Origin: Viscum album
Lineage: Eukaryota; Streptophyta; Magnoliopsida; Santalales; Viscaceae
DNA length: 64,000 nucleotides
Reading direction: 5' to 3'
NCBI GenBank assembly: GCA_963277665.1
Contig: OY728121.1
Location: 953,003,097 to 953,067,096 of the forward strand
Shown: positions 12,900 to 25,882 of the stretch, one piece after another
How positions within the stretch are numbered: the stretch's first letter is position 1
How the letters are laid out: each line of letters starts with the position of its first letter
The notes under the pieces: generated by a model
What the model was told of the DNA's origin: nothing
Database searches by the model: none
Seen by the model: the letters and a program-made list of their open reading frames with translations, nothing else
Position numbers and translations under genes: made by a program

Positions 12900-15800
12900 T
12901 TAGCTCGACTTAAACCCCTTATTGATTAATTGTTGGTTTTTTTTTTCATCAAAGGTAGGTTCACTCAGGTCTTCATCAACTTCATGTTTTTGGAATGGTT
13001 CTATGAATGGTTTGACTCTATGACCATTAACTTTAAATATTTGACCATTGGTGGGATCTTGAATTTCAACAGCCCCATGGGGGTACACCTTATGCACTAT
13101 GTATGGACCGGACCATCTAGACCTCAACTTTCCCGGGTGCAAATGAAGTTTAGAACTATACAAAAGCACAGGTTTCCCTGGTTCAATGTGTTTAGTTTTA
13201 AGATTCCTAGACTGGTAGGCTTGAACTCTAGCTTTATTGATCCTTGAATTTTCATAAGCCTCCATCCTAAGTTCCTCAAGCTCGTTTAGATCCAATTTCC
13301 TCTTTATTCCGGCCAAAGAAATGTCAAAGTTCATTTTTTTGATTGCCCAAAAGGCCTTATGCTCAATCTCCACTGGCAAATGGCATGCTTTACCATAAAC
13401 CAACCTATATGGGGACATTCCTAGGATAGTTTTAAATGCTGTTCGATATGCCCAAAGAGCATCTAAGAGTTTGCTCGACCAATCTTTCCTAGATGGATTG
13501 ACAGTTTTCTCAAGAATTTGTTTGATTTCTCGATTGGCTAACTCAGCTTGACCATTGGTTTGTGGGTGGTAAGCGGTGGACACTTTGTGAGAAATTCCAT
13601 ACTTCTCCATGAGCGATGAGAATGGGCGATTGCAGAAATGAGTTCCACGATCACTAATGATTGCCCTAGGAATCCCAAATCTAGAGAAGATGTTTTCTTT
13701 AAGGAATCTAATCACAGTTTGATGGTCATTGGATTTTGTAGGAATGGCCTCAACCCATTTTGAGACATAATCGACAGCCAAGAGTATGTAGAGGTATCCC
13801 CGAGAGTTTGGGAAGGGACCCATGAAATCAATTCCCCAACAGTCAAAGATTTCAACCACTAAGATAGGAGTGAGTGGCATTTGATTCCTTTTTGTGATGG
13901 ACCCTACTTGTTGACACCTAGGACAACTTTGACAATATGTGTAGGAGTCCCTTGAAAGGGTGGGCCAGAAAAGACCACATTGAAGAATCTTAGCAGATGT
14001 TTTCTTAGAGGAAAAGTGACCTCCACATGCCTCACTGTGACAGAATTTAAGGATGGACTCTTGTTCGGATTCTGGCACACACCTCCTAATGACTAGGTCA
14101 GGACAGAACTTATATAGGTATGGATCATCAAACACATAATGCTTGACATCAGAAAGAAATTTTCTTCTAGCTTGGGTCCCTAAGAATTTTGGAATGACCC
14201 CTGAAACTAAGAAGTTGGCTATGTCAGCATACCAAGGGCAGTCACTCACAGAATAGAGGTTCTCATCGGGAAATGAATCAGACACAGAAAGGTGATGTGA
14301 TTTGTCCTTGAATTCCAACCTAGAGAGGTGATCAGCTACAACATTCTCGACACCTTTTTTATCCTTAATGGTTAAATCGAACTCTTGAAGAAGAAGGACC
14401 CACCTAATCAATCTAGCCTTTGCATCTTGTTTTTGGAAGAGATATTTTAGAGCTGAATGGTCGGTGAATACAATGATGGGTGATCCTAAGAGGTAGGACC
14501 TGAATTTCTCTAAGGCAAACACAACAGCAAGTAACTCCTTTTCAGTGGTGGTGTAATTGATTTGGGCATCATTTAAGTATTTGCTTGCATAAGAAATGAC
14601 ATATGGAGTTTTATCACACCGTTGTCCTAACACAGCTCCTACAGCAAAGTCACTGGCATCACACATGAGTTCGAAAGGAAGGTCCCAGTTTGGAGATTTC
14701 ATAATGGGAGGAGAGGTGAGAGCGGATTTAAGGGTTGAAAATGAACCCTCACAGCTTTCTGTCCAAACAAATGGAGCATCCTTTACTAGGAGAGCACAAA
14801 GAGGGCGAGAGATTGAACTAAAGTCCTTAATGAATCTTCTATAGAAACCAGCATGTCCTAAGAAGGACCTCACTTCCTTAACAGTTCTGGGTGATGGAAG
14901 GTGACGAATGATGTCAACCTTTGCTTTATCAACTTCAATCCCCCTACTCGAGACCAGATGGCCTAGAACAAGTCCCTCTTTAACCATGAAATGGCATTTT
15001 TCCCAGTTTAGGACCAGATTTTTTTCTTCACATCTTGACAAGACTCTATCCACATTCTGCAGACATCCCTCAAAGGTATCCCCAAACACAGAGAAGTCAT
15101 CCATGAAGACCTCAAGAAAATCCCCTACCATGTCTGAGAAGATTCCCATCATGCACCGCTGGAAGGTTCCAGGGGCATTGCATAACCCGAACGGCATGCG
15201 TTTAAAGGCAAAGGTACCGAAAGGACATGTGAATGTAGTCTTCCCTTGATCCTCTAGGGAGACCTCAATTTGATTGTAACCTGAGTACCCATCTAGGAAG
15301 CAATAGAATTGATGACCCGCCACTCGCTCGAGGACTTGATCAATAAAGGGCAAGGGAAAATGGTCCTTCTTGGTACAAGAGTTGAGCTTCCTATAGTCAA
15401 TACAGACTCTCCAGCCACTACTCACCCTAGTTGGAAGAATTTCCCCATCCTTATTAGTGATCACAGTGATTCCAGCTTTCTTTGGGACAACTTGAATTGG
15501 GCTTACCCACTCACTCTCAGCTATGGGGTAGATGATACCAGCTTTCAACAACTTAAGAAGTTCTTTCCTTACCACATCCATAAGATTTGGATTGAGTCTC
15601 CTCTGAGGTTGACGACATGGTTTGGATTCAGATTCAAGAGTAATCCTATGAGTTCCAATAAGTGGGCTAATCCCAGGAATATCAGACAGGGTCCAACCAA
15701 TGGCTTTCTTGTGTTTCCTAAGGACATCTAGAAGCATCCCCTCCTGATTGGCTTCAAGAGAAGAAGATATGACTATAGGATGTGTTTGATTTTCCCCTAG

Positions 15801-18641
15801 GAAGGCATACTTGAGGGAGGTAGGAAGTTCCTTCAATTCAAGATCTGGTTGGTTCAGAATTTCAGCAGAATATTGGGGCATTGGATCAAGATCAAATTTG
15901 TTTCCTAGATTTTCAGATTGAATTGATTCCCCATGTGTAGAGGTTTCAGCCACAAGATTGTATTGACCTGGGTTAGGGAAGGGAGTTTGAGTCGTCTCCA
16001 TGAATGTGGTTTCCTGAAAGGTTTCACTGATTGTTGGTCCTAAGACATCATTATAGGAGCAATTTGAAAATGATTCGAGCCAAGGAGATAAACTTCCTTC
16101 ATGTGAACAAAGGAAATCAATCTCATTCTGACTTAAACATCCATCAAATATTCCTTGATGTTCCATGGATTCATTATCAATACTTCCTATCATGTTTACT
16201 TCATGAATGTCCTCGTCATCTCCTATTTGTGAGCTTGCGTTATAGATGTTCAAGTCTAGACTCATGTTCCCAAAGGTGATGGTCATGTTCCCATTTCGGA
16301 CTCGGATAACAGAGTTGATTGTTGCAAGGAAAGGACGACCAAGGATGATTGGGGTTTGTTCTTTATTTCCTAAATTTGGATGGTTGTCAAGGACAATGAA
16401 ATCAGCAGGGTAGATGAAGTTTTCAACCTTTACCAGAACGTCCTTTAAAATCCCCTTTGGAACCCTAATGCTACGATCAGCAAGCTGAAGTGTGACAGAT
16501 GTGGGTTGGAGCTCTTCTAGGCCTAACTGGCAGTACACAGCATATGGGATGAGATTGACACTAGCACCTAGGTCACACAAGGCCTTGACAACTTTGCTTT
16601 CTCCTAGTTCAACATTGATGTAAGGGCAACCTGGGTCTTTCAACTTAGGAGGAATGGTCCCTTGAATGGTGGTACTCACATTAGCAGCCAAAAGGACTTG
16701 GTTTTTATGTGAAAATTTTCTTTTAAAAGTGCACAAGTCCTTAAGGTACTTTGAGTAGGAAGGTATGGTTTGGATTGCATCGAGAAGAGGAATGTTCAAC
16801 TTGACTTGTGAGAAGATTTCCCTCAATGTTTCACTCAGTTCAGGCTTGGATTTCCCCCTCATGCGTTGGGGAAATGGTGCAGGTTGTGGGGTTGTTTGTT
16901 GAAGAGTTGTTTCTTTCACATTGTTATCAGTTTCCTCAGTTTGATCTTGTGGTTCACTTGAATTCTCATCCAAGTTTGAATCTTCAGGTGGGTTCTGAAT
17001 TAGTTTTTCAGGTTTCTCAATTGATTTCCCACTTCTTAAAACAGTCACAGCCTTTAGTTGTTCATGAGTTGTTTGAGCACAACTTGACTCTCCCCTTGAA
17101 GTTGAGGACGGCACCGCCTGAGTAGGCATGGGTGCCTTTCCAGTTTTGATGGTTTGAAGTTCTTGTTTTAGGGAAGAGACTTCTGAGTTCATCCTCTCCA
17201 TTTGTTTGCACAATTGTTCTAGTAGGCTTTGTGGAACAGTTTGGGTTGGTGCTTGAGTAGGTTGGTTTATCCCAGGGGGATATTTTGGAGGTGGGATGGT
17301 TTGTTGAAAATGGACCGGTGGTTGTTGGTATTGGATAGGTTGGGTTTGGAACTGGTTATGGTTTTGGTAGTTCTGATGGGGGTAAGGATTTTGTCCCTGT
17401 GGTTGGCTAGGTTGTTGGTTATCTTTCCAGCGGAAGCCTGGGTGGTCATTGTACCTTGGATTGAAGGTGTTTTGGTATTGGGGCTTTTGAAAGTTTAGGG
17501 CATTGACTTCCGCTGGGGGTCCTCCTAGAAGAACATCCTTGATGGATGGAATGGTTGGGCAGTTGTCTGTTTTATGGTCATGTTTGTCACAAATTGTGCA
17601 AACAAGGTCTACATTTTGGATTTCATGGACTTTCCTAAGGTCTATCTCTTCAACCTTCCTAGAGAGTGCTGCGAGTTTGGCCCTAAGGCTTTCCTCTTCT
17701 CTAAGTGTATGAATTCCTGTGGTTCTTTGTGGCTTTTCAGAATAGGGTGAAGTTCCCCAAGTTTGGTTTTGTTCAGCCAGACTTTCCAGATACTCGTAAG
17801 CATCATTTGGGGCTTTGTTTTTAAAGGTTCCATTACACATCATGTCAATGAACTGTTTGTTCCCCGGACCCAACCCTTCATAGAAAATTCTCACTTGTTC
17901 AGGTATGGAAAACCCATGGTGTGGAACCATGTTTAGGGTGTCTTTGAACCTCTCCCATGTTTCATAAAATGACTCTCCCTCTTTTTCAAAAAAGTTTTGG
18001 ATGCTCTTTTTAAGTGCAATTGTTTTGTGATGAGGGAAGTATTTTTTGTAGAATTCTCTTTGCAGTTGGTCCCAAGAGTGGATTGATGCAGGTCTCAAGT
18101 TGTTTAGCCAATTTTTAGCTCGATCCTTTAATGAAAAAGGAAATAGCCTCATCTTAGCAGATTCTAGTTGATGTGGGGGACACATGGTTTCAACAATGTC
18201 GTTGAACTCTTTGACATGAAGGTATGGCATTTCTGACTCCATCCCATGAAAGGTTGGAAGGTGGTTTAGGACATGGGGTTTGAATATGTAGTTGGTGTCT
18301 CCTATGGAATTGTGTCTAATGCATGAGGGGGCATTGGTCCAAGCTGGAGTGAGGTAGTCGTTCATGGTTTGATCAACTACATTCCCTAAGTTTGGAGCTT
18401 CTTGGTTTTGGTTTCCCATTTGATTCCCCCCAGGGTTTACAATTTGATTTTGTGGATGACCCTCCATTGGACTTGTTTCAAGTTCTGACTTTGGGGTTTC
18501 AAGAATATTTGAATCTGATTTAAACAATCCCTTAGGTTCACTTGACTCCCCTATCCTAGAACTTTCCACCCTAACTAGTCTGTTTGAGAAATCGCGGGTG
18601 TAGGCGGACATGCGCCCAAAAAAAAAGCGAGAAAGGGACAA
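12900..18641 (-). CDS. A2 Gag-Pol polyprotein, intact, 1913 residues
   Basis: The single uninterrupted frame encodes the proteins for particle assembly and replication of A2. Gag occupies about residues 100-300 and is followed by a zinc knuckle of exact CX2CX4HX4C form (C348, C351, H356, C361) and a Gln/Pro-rich linker (about 380-500). The aspartic protease has D-L-G-A-S at 690-694. RT spans about 1000-1260 with D1117 and FMDD at 1179-1182. RNase H follows (about 1320-1435, with C-D-A-S-D and T-D-H-S). Integrase has an HHCC finger (H1535, H1542, C1570, C1573) and a catalytic triad D1605, D1664, E1700 with exactly 35 residues between the last two. No chromodomain or env domain is seen at the C-terminus. 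The likely start is Met11 (ATG at 18611-18609), since A1 conserves that methionine and its following residues. All key catalytic residues are present, so it may be functional. Confidence 0.95.
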   Translation of the reverse strand: MSLSRFFFGRMSAYTRDFSNRLVRVESSRIGESSEPKGLFKSDSNILETPKSELETSPMEGHPQNQIVNPGGNQMGNQNQEAPNLGNVVDQTMNDYLTPAWTNAPSCIRHNSIGDTNYIFKPHVLNHLPTFHGMESEMPYLHVKEFNDIVETMCPPHQLESAKMRLFPFSLKDRAKNWLNNLRPASIHSWDQLQREFYKKYFPHHKTIALKKSIQNFFEKEGESFYETWERFKDTLNMVPHHGFSIPEQVRIFYEGLGPGNKQFIDMMCNGTFKNKAPNDAYEYLESLAEQNQTWGTSPYSEKPQRTTGIHTLREEESLRAKLAALSRKVEEIDLRKVHEIQNVDLVCTICDKHDHKTDNCPTIPSIKDVLLGGPPAEVNALNFQKPQYQNTFNPRYNDHPGFRWKDNQQPSQPQGQNPYPHQNYQNHNQFQTQPIQYQQPPVHFQQTIPPPKYPPGINQPTQAPTQTVPQSLLEQLCKQMERMNSEVSSLKQELQTIKTGKAPMPTQAVPSSTSRGESSCAQTTHEQLKAVTVLRSGKSIEKPEKLIQNPPEDSNLDENSSEPQDQTEETDNNVKETTLQQTTPQPAPFPQRMRGKSKPELSETLREIFSQVKLNIPLLDAIQTIPSYSKYLKDLCTFKRKFSHKNQVLLAANVSTTIQGTIPPKLKDPGCPYINVELGESKVVKALCDLGASVNLIPYAVYCQLGLEELQPTSVTLQLADRSIRVPKGILKDVLVKVENFIYPADFIVLDNHPNLGNKEQTPIILGRPFLATINSVIRVRNGNMTITFGNMSLDLNIYNASSQIGDDEDIHEVNMIGSIDNESMEHQGIFDGCLSQNEIDFLCSHEGSLSPWLESFSNCSYNDVLGPTISETFQETTFMETTQTPFPNPGQYNLVAETSTHGESIQSENLGNKFDLDPMPQYSAEILNQPDLELKELPTSLKYAFLGENQTHPIVISSSLEANQEGMLLDVLRKHKKAIGWTLSDIPGISPLIGTHRITLESESKPCRQPQRRLNPNLMDVVRKELLKLLKAGIIYPIAESEWVSPIQVVPKKAGITVITNKDGEILPTRVSSGWRVCIDYRKLNSCTKKDHFPLPFIDQVLERVAGHQFYCFLDGYSGYNQIEVSLEDQGKTTFTCPFGTFAFKRMPFGLCNAPGTFQRCMMGIFSDMVGDFLEVFMDDFSVFGDTFEGCLQNVDRVLSRCEEKNLVLNWEKCHFMVKEGLVLGHLVSSRGIEVDKAKVDIIRHLPSPRTVKEVRSFLGHAGFYRRFIKDFSSISRPLCALLVKDAPFVWTESCEGSFSTLKSALTSPPIMKSPNWDLPFELMCDASDFAVGAVLGQRCDKTPYVISYASKYLNDAQINYTTTEKELLAVVFALEKFRSYLLGSPIIVFTDHSALKYLFQKQDAKARLIRWVLLLQEFDLTIKDKKGVENVVADHLSRLEFKDKSHHLSVSDSFPDENLYSVSDCPWYADIANFLVSGVIPKFLGTQARRKFLSDVKHYVFDDPYLYKFCPDLVIRRCVPESEQESILKFCHSEACGGHFSSKKTSAKILQCGLFWPTLSRDSYTYCQSCPRCQQVGSITKRNQMPLTPILVVEIFDCWGIDFMGPFPNSRGYLYILLAVDYVSKWVEAIPTKSNDHQTVIRFLKENIFSRFGIPRAIISDRGTHFCNRPFSSLMEKYGISHKVSTAYHPQTNGQAELANREIKQILEKTVNPSRKDWSSKLLDALWAYRTAFKTILGMSPYRLVYGKACHLPVEIEHKAFWAIKKMNFDISLAGIKRKLDLNELEELRMEAYENSRINKARVQAYQSRNLKTKHIEPGKPVLLYSSKLHLHPGKLRSRWSGPYIVHKVYPHGAVEIQDPTNGQIFKVNGHRVKPFIEPFQKHEVDEDLSEPTFDEKKNQQLINKGFKSS

Positions 18642-18727
18642 GATAAGAGATCTTGGGTGAGAGTAGAAGAATGGAGGTGAGGAAAGAAGGTTTTTTTTTT
18701 TTTTTTGGATCTAAGGTACTTACTTGG

Positions 18728-18745
18728 TCCCCGGCAACGGCGCCA
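18728..18745 (-). other. A2 primer-binding site, complementary to the tRNA-Asp 3' end
   Basis: The minus strand reads TGGCGCCGTTGCCGGGGA, five bases from the 5' LTR. From general knowledge this is the complement of the 3' end of plant tRNA-Asp(GTC) including CCA, the usual primer of Athila-type elements. Confidence 0.9.
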
Positions 18746-18750
18746 AAATT

Positions 18751-20507
18751 TGGTTCACGCCCAAATTTACCCAAGAGAAGAAGGGTAGAACGGTCCTTGT
18801 AGTGTAGCTTGGGTTGTCGATTCCACAGAGACCTAAGAAGATACCTAAGATACAAAACCTAAGGGATGGATTTTTGGCTATGAAGTGGCCAACTTGGATT
18901 GATTTTGGATGGGTTTTAATGATATCTAAAAGATTTAAGTGGATTCAATTTAAAAGAATGAGTTGATCCTAGGTTATCACTCGGGGTGGATTGGATGTAT
19001 TTTCTTTTTTAATGATTTCAATTTCTTAAATTTGAGATGGGTTCATTTAAGGAGATAAAACAATATCATCACTTACTGGTTTAATGCCTACACCCTCTAA
19101 TACTAATCACCTATACACTTGAAGGATCAAAGTTTTGAGCACTTCAAGGTAAAGGATCGTATTAGTACTTGAAGTGTGTGGCCTTAAATTCAACAAGGAC
19201 GATGGAGTTTAAAAATCATCAAATAAAAATCCCAATTAAAGAAGTGATTATACATTAATTAGGTGATAAATAACATCCAATCCAGCCCCTTGCTACTCCC
19301 TTGGATCAACCCATAAGTGGGTTAGCCCTCCATTGATCCCATGGTTTCAATGGAAGCGGAAAGTAGACTCATAAGGGAGGAATGAAGAAGTAAAGAAAAC
19401 AACAAAAATAAAATGATCACTCCACCGTTGTGTGAATAATTTCACAAGGGTTGGTGTGAATAAATTCACACCTTAATCCAACGGTATCAAAGTGATATTA
19501 AGAACAACAGAATAAGAGTAGAAGAAGAACTTTTATTAAGAAACTAAAGTGAATTGAACAACTTACATGTGAAAGACAAAATTGAGGCAACAAAAATGCA
19601 GCATAACATTACAAGTAAACAAAGCATCCAAGATCTTCAACTCCTTCACCACCACTGCCTTAAATAGGCATTTTGGGAGCCTTGGGTCGAGCCTTCAACA
19701 GTACAAGTCATCCCACTTGAGTATGGTAGGCCTAGGGTGGTGGAAAGTTTGTGGAATTTGGAATTTTCCACATTTGACCCGAGGTGGCAGCCAGATTTCA
19801 TCCACCGAACAGACGCGTTTGGATGACCTTCTAGATGGCCGAATCAGGGTGGGCCATAGAAGAAGAAAATGGAGCTCCGGATGTCTTCTAACCGCCTGTA
19901 AAATTTGGGCCCATTTGGAGTTGTGTATTCCGAGATATGATCAAAATGGTGGACTGTTTTTCTGGACCGCAGAATCTGGCCCAGAATTTTATCTCTAACT
20001 TGGGCCGCCTAAATGACCAACATGGAGGCCGAATTAGCATTAACTCCTGAAGAGTGATTTGTTTCTGTACATGTCTTCTATCATCCCACGAAATTTGGGA
20101 TTAATTGGGCCTGTATGTTGGGCCCCAAAGTCTCATCAGTGGGCTGGTGTCCAATCTGCCTTCTCCAGAATTGCTTCCTTTCATTGCCAAATATCTCCAT
20201 CGTCCTCCATAAATTCTCCATTGATCCCTGAATCAAACATGTTCATATTTAAGTGTAGATCAATTTCCTAAAAATATCAAATTAAAATATGTAAAATTCA
20301 ATTCCTTACAATCAGATGAATCATTGGGTACTTTAAATGATGTTCAAAAATGTACCACATAGTAGTGCATTTTAAGAAGGTATTACAAACATAATGTGAA
20401 ATGATGTTCAAAGTGTAAAATGCACTAAAATGGTGTTTATGAATAACAAAGAACATGAAAATTATGTATATTAACAATGAATATTAGCCTCATTTAGTGG
20501 CTAATCA
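18751..20507 (-). repeat. A2 5' LTR
   Basis: The right LTR is 1757 bp and virtually identical to 9307-11063. The one difference noticed is G at 20031 against T at 10587. It ends CTAATCA, followed by the CAAAT duplication. It should carry the promoter for the Gag-Pol transcript. Confidence 0.95.
19659..19666 (-). promoter_or_regulatory. Possible TATA element in the A2 5' LTR
   Basis: The minus strand reads TATTTAAG here, and a similar TATTTAAG is kept in the diverged A1 LTR. Retention makes a TATA function plausible, but neither the start site nor the R region can be read from sequence alone. Confidence 0.35.
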
Positions 20508-20512
20508 CAAAT
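20508..20512. repeat. Target-site duplication of A2, right copy (CAAAT)
   Basis: It matches 9302-9306 exactly and is followed by the remaining end of the A1 LTR. Confidence 0.95.
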
Positions 20513-20568
20513 CACATGAAAAATATATAGATTAACAATTAATATTAGCCTCTTCTAGTGGCTAATCA
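20513..20568 (-). repeat. End of the A1 5' LTR, separated by A2
   Basis: These 56 bp align with the last bases of the A2 LTR (terminal block ending GTGGCTAATCA) and end in CA at 20567-20568. Beyond them begins unrelated chromovirus sequence, so this is the true right edge of A1. Confidence 0.88.
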
Positions 20569-22500
20569 CTTGGTAAAGTATATTTGTTCTTAACGGTCAC
20601 CTGATTCAACTTTCAATAATCAATACAAAATCTAAGGCACCCATCTACCTTCTTAGGAAAGAGGATAGGTGATTCCCATGGTAACACACTAGAATGAATA
20701 AATCCTTTAGCCTCCAAGTCCTTAATCTAGACCTTAATTTCCACCAACTCATCAGGTTCCATATGGTAAGATGGAATAGAATTGGGAATCGTACTAGTGA
20801 TCAGGTCTATAGTAAACTCGACCTATCTTTAGGGTGGTAAACCAAAAAAATCATCTGAAAAGACCATGGGGTACATTCACACCACTATAGAAATTTGACC
20901 ACCAAAATAAGGGTGAATTTCATCAAGAAACATCTCATATAATTGACATGAGATTACCCAAACATAAGGAACAAAAGTCCCAACCCTTCCCGTTCCAGAG
21001 TCCCACTTACCTTGGAAAACATGAGTGACTCCATCGGTAGAAAAGAACTAAACCCAATGGTGATAATAGTCTATATGGTCATTAACACTAATAATCCAAT
21101 CCATTCTGATAATCAATTATAATATGTCAAGATAAAGCACCAAAAAGTACCACTCCACCTCAAAGTCAGTTATCATCACCTGATAGGTGAGACATCTGAA
21201 ACCTTTTTCAAACCTCTTTCCCAAAGGCATGGAAAGATCCAAAAAATGGAATAAGTTCCAAATGAAATACCAACACTTAAAATAACTTTGATGATATAAA
21301 ATAATGATTATAACTTGTATCAAACAAATCCATCACCATAGAATATGAGATAAACAATGTAACTCTAATAGTCACTAAATCTACTTTAGATTCCTATGGT
21401 GAATACTCCACTGCATAAGGTCATCTAGTCCTAGCCACATGAACATATCCTTTATCGTAAGGATTAGACCCACCACTCTTGTAATCATATACATGAACCT
21501 ATGAACCCTTGGTGAGAGTGTATCCTTCCTTATTTACCTAAGATATATTTTTACAAAAATATTATAGATGGAAAAATCATCCACAAATATAACAAGTCCT
21601 AGAAGACTCCACAAGGTTAGGATTAGTATGATCTCGCCTTCCACACTCATAATAGACAACCTGATACTACCCTTTCATAGCCCCTGAAGCTAGTACTGAA
21701 GAAAACTAACCACCCTTGTGCTTCCTTTTCTATCCAAAAGATACACCCTATATAACCACTGAACCAACTAAAGCTCCATCCAAACCTATCTTCCTAGCTA
21801 TGCCTACCTCATCCAAATTCACCTTGTGAACTACCTCCATAAATGTTGAAAGGAACAATAGTATCAACATCTATGGAATATCAGGCCTCAATCATAACTC
21901 AGACCTTCAAGCCTTTAGGTACTCATTAGTGAAAATATCTGGTTCCAGATGCACCGACTTAGTAAAATGGGTAGAATACTCTATAACGGTATGCTCCCCC
22001 TGCTCTAAGGTCAAAAAATCCCAAGTCTTTTCTACACACAATGTCTTAGGGTAAAACTGTTGGTTAAATATTTCCTTTAAATAATCCCAGGAAAGATCCT
22101 CATGTAAATTAGCTTACACAATAGATTCCCACCATCTCCTTCTCAGACCCTTAAGCATATACAAGGAAAAACCCACCTTATATTATTTATGGGTATTCAA
22201 GAAGTTGAAAATCCTCTCTATCCACTCAAGAAACTCCTCATATTCCTAGGTTTCTTTTTCAGTGGAAAATATGGGTGGATTCTGCTTAGTAAATTCCAAG
22301 TCATGATCCACCACATGTCCCAGGTTCCCAACACCCACTTAACCTAGAGTCTGAATAGTGTGGATAACTGCTTTTACCAAAGTAGGGTCCATTAGAGTGA
22401 TCACTAGTGGAACCTATCTCATAGATTCTTCTCTCATATTTGGAAGATCTATTCTCAGAGGCATTATCTAATAAAATACAAAAAACAATCAGTTGTGAGA
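20569..22500 (-). pseudogene. Element D: decayed chromovirus-like gag to RT N-terminus
   Basis: The minus strand at about 20590-20780 translates, with stops, to the start of a gypsy RT: a K-G-F-I-H-S-S motif, then P-W-E-S-P-I-L-F with a lysine pair, then C-I-D-Y. Protease-like sequence should lie at about 20900-21350 but is too eroded to call firmly. A CX2C-type Gag zinc-knuckle relic lies near 21590-21660, and a Gag body occupies about 21700-22450. The layout parallels element C (49500-51200). The RT is cut at its left end where A1 inserted; the rest of pol is presumably outside the window to the left. No frame is intact. Confidence 0.7.
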
Positions 22501-22768
22501 AAATTCCAAAATCATAGGACCAACTTCTAGTATTGATAAAAAATCCTTAAAACATTAAGAATTTAAAGCAACCATGAAATAAATACCTCACTTAAAAAGG
22601 AATAGTAAAATTTAAATAAACTTCATATACAATTCATTCAAATGGCCTCAAAATCCAAGTCTCAAACCTGGTAAAAATCCCTAACCACCAATGGTATCTA
22701 TGTTTCAATCATATAAGTAAGCTGGCCAGACCCCTTTTTGCACTTAATATCTGATTTTATATGGTCTT
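22501..22768 (-). other. D leader, degenerate primer site and start of the D 5' LTR
   Basis: This is noncoding leader between gag and LTR. A degenerate primer-binding site (about 22688-22700) aligns loosely with the iMet-type site of element C. The LTR appears to begin with TG at 22701 and is cut after 68 bp by element L. The boundary rests on alignment with the C LTR start and is approximate. Confidence 0.5.
22764..22768. repeat. Target-site duplication of L, left copy (GTCTT)
   Basis: It pairs with GTCCT at 29941-29945, one mismatch in five, as expected for an old insertion. Confidence 0.6.
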
Positions 22769-25700
22769 TATAACATCCCTAGCCTTTTACACACATTATT
22801 TCATGATTTTAATCATAACTATCCTTCAAATACAATCCAAGGATCATAAAGTCTAGTGTCTTTGGAAGATTAGATACATAATTAGAAAGTATTAAACCAA
22901 AATAAAAAAATATTTTCTGTAATCATCATAATGAGATACTAACACCCTTTAAGTACTTTCATCTACATAGAATAACCTAGGGAATACATGAAAAAATGGA
23001 TGAGCTAAAAATCCTTGTAAGGGAATAATCATAATAAATAAGCATAGCACATGGGTTAGAAGACATAACATGATGACATAAAAAGGCATGGAACATGAAT
23101 AAACATATGGAAGCATAACATATAGAACATGGGATCATGTAATCATGGAATCATAATAATATGGTAGTGACATAAAACATGACATAAGAATGATTCAATT
23201 CTCATTTCATATTGAGGCGTACGGGTCAAGGCTAACCACTAAGACCATTGCACATGGAGCACGAGTCAAGGCTAACCACCATGATCGTTGCACATGACGT
23301 CTCACGAGACTAAACATTTCCCAATGAATTACAGAGATTTTTGGGTGAACCAATCATAACATATTCATGAATATATTTTCCACATAGATAATCATACATA
23401 AGTAATCAAACATAAACATATGGGTTTCCAATGAAAAGAATTGGGTATCATAATCATGTCAAAAGGCATATCAAAAGGTAATATCATAATGGTGTCTATA
23501 AAAGAATGGATTTAAATCATACATGGATGTTAATAAGGAAAAATAGTCATAAATAATGATAATTTATGTTAAACTAAAGTTAAAACATGTAAAAATATTG
23601 TTAAATAAACTTTAGAAATAAAACATTTTAGTGTGGTTTAAGGGAAAATTTTCAAGATTATTTAAAACAGAAAAGATATAATTGTTTGTATAAAACTAGA
23701 AATGAACCAAGATAGTTTTTCATTTTTAAGAGTGATTTTATAAAATTAATGGTGGCTTAAAATATATTATTTAGTGTGCTTGAAAATCAATAATAAATTA
23801 GGAAGTTCCTTTTAATCGGGCTTGCTTATCGGGAAGAATTGAGAAGGGAACCTTTTTAAAACATGTATATCCTAGAAAAATAAGGATGAAATGATCTGGA
23901 TACATGAGTTTGGAACATATAAATAGAATTTAGAAGAATTATATAAAAATAATGAAGATTTACATTGGGTAAGAGAGATATAACGTGTAACCTAAAGGAA
24001 AAATGGAGGTTCGGAAAGAATCTCTTACCTTATGTCTGAAAGGGTTTTGCACTTGAACTTAGTGTCCCGGTTAATAAAATTAAATCCATTAATTATTTAA
24101 TTAATAACCTTTTATATATTAATTTTATTTATTATAATTTTATTAATTTTATTAATTTTATTTATGGCCTTTTGGATAAGTTATAAGTCACAATTTCATC
24201 GTTAGGGAGTGTTCGTTTCCTTGGTTTCCATGATCGGTTCATTTGTATGCGTGTGTGAAAGATCATGTAAAATGGAAATATTTGTCCAAAATTGAAATTA
24301 TATGTTATTAATGAAATTAAAGAGGTTTATTTTTTCTTATATATCATTTTTTATATTTTATTAGGATGAATCATTAGATAAAACGTTAATGATAATCATT
24401 TAGATTAATTTGGCGGTTTCTCGATCATCACGAACTAATTTTGTTCTATTATTTAATATTATATATATATATACTAGTTCCATAACATTAAATAAGCTAT
24501 AATAAATACATTATAATATATTTTAACCATAAAAATGGTTTTATGACCAGCCTTGAAGTTGATAGAGTAAATTGAAAAATCTTCATCCTTGAATGCGATA
24601 AATTAACACATCATGGACGATGTTTTCATTTTTAGAAAAAAAAGGGAGGGGAAAGAAATGATGATGTATAATTCAATTAACATAATAAATTACATTATAT
24701 GTGAGATATTTTAGTTACAATTACACTTTTATAAGGGTATTTTAGGAGAGAATAGGAAAATAAAAGAAATTGGAAAGAAATTAAAAGAAAAGGAAAGAGG
24801 TTTGTTTACCTCTTTAATTCTTCTCCTTGAGAACCTCCTTGAGGCACTTGAGTTTGGTATTTTATTGATACCAAATGATTCTATAAATGTGGGAGACACT
24901 TGGGAAAGTATATGGTAGAAATTTTAAAAGCTTCAAGTCTTAATATAGGTGTGATGAGAAGAGGTGGTGAGGTGAAGTATTTATAGTGGAGGAGAGGGGT
25001 GATTTTTGATTATTTTACTCATTAGTTTGTTATTTTGGATCAAGACTATGAATAGTATGGATTCTTGTGACTAAATACAATAACTAATTAATTTTAGTTT
25101 AAACCAATGTCCACTTACATCATCGATGACTCAAGCATGACTCAAAAATGCATTTATTTACCTTATACCGTAAATTACCGTATTTCACTATTCACCAAAA
25201 ATTAAACTATTTTAGAAAAATCCCAAAAATTCACCCTAAAATTTTTTCAATGTGTAGAATTAAAAAATATAATCCATTTTATGAAAATAATTTTCTAAAT
25301 ATGATAAATTTAATTTTTAATTAAAATCATCGTTTACTCGAAAAATACTGATTTTAAAATTATAACTAATTTTATAACGCTATGAAAAATTAATTAAGGT
25401 ATCGTAAAATTATGTTATAATAATAATAAAACAAAATATAAATTTATAAATCTATTTTATGAAAATAAATTTTCTTTTAAATCATTATATTAATTATAAA
25501 ATTGTAAATAAACATTTATGTTTTATAAAAATACCAACACTTTATTTAGCATTTTCAAAACATTTAATTACTTATACTATGATATAATTATATCATGTTT
25601 TAATTTATAATATGTATAAATTTTATTTATACTTTCATAGGTGAGGTTACTATTCTATTGGCTGGGTTATAATTCTTAGGGTTCACATTACTGTTCCATA

Positions 25701-25866
25701 GTTCATGTTACTATTCCATTAGTTTAGGTTCCTTAATTTCTATAAATACTTTTTATTTCATTCATTATTCATTTATAAAGTTTTTATTATGTTTTATATG
25801 TGATTTATACTGTATAACATAATTATAAGAAGTGAAATTTCATTAATATAATTTTTGGTCGTTACA
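22769..25866 (-). repeat. L 3' LTR
   Basis: It is 3098 bp, AT-rich, and in the sense direction starts TGTAACGACC. The opposite end has decayed from CA. It contains a short GCACGAGTCAAGGCTAACCA motif repeated near 23221-23290, a conserved TATA-like site and no gene. Confidence 0.85.
24978..24985 (-). promoter_or_regulatory. TATA-like box in the L 3' LTR
   Basis: The minus strand reads CTATAAATA in a C-rich context. The same octamer occurs at 29049-29056 in the other LTR, in matching context. Confidence 0.5.
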
Positions 25867-25882
25867 TTATTCCCCCCTTATG
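25867..25882 (-). other. L polypurine tract
   Basis: The minus strand reads an uninterrupted purine run, AAGGGGGGAA, just before the 3' LTR, preceded by a CGAGGGAAAAATTTC phrase resembling the 3' end of plant chromovirus transcripts. Confidence 0.7.

Larger units (their letters stand above)
9307..20507 (-). mobile_element. Element A2: young, structurally complete Athila-like Ty3/gypsy retrotransposon
   Basis: A2 is 11,201 bp on the minus strand. It has two 1757-bp LTRs (9307-11063 and 18751-20507) with TG/CA ends, a CAAAT target duplication, a polypurine tract, a tRNA-Asp primer-binding site and one unbroken Gag-Pol frame. The LTRs are exactly 9444 bp apart at every landmark checked, so no net indel separates them, and I found a single difference (T at 10587, G at 20031). 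This points to a very recent insertion. It sits inside the 5' LTR of its own older relative A1. No env-like gene lies between pol and the 3' LTR. Confidence 0.96.
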
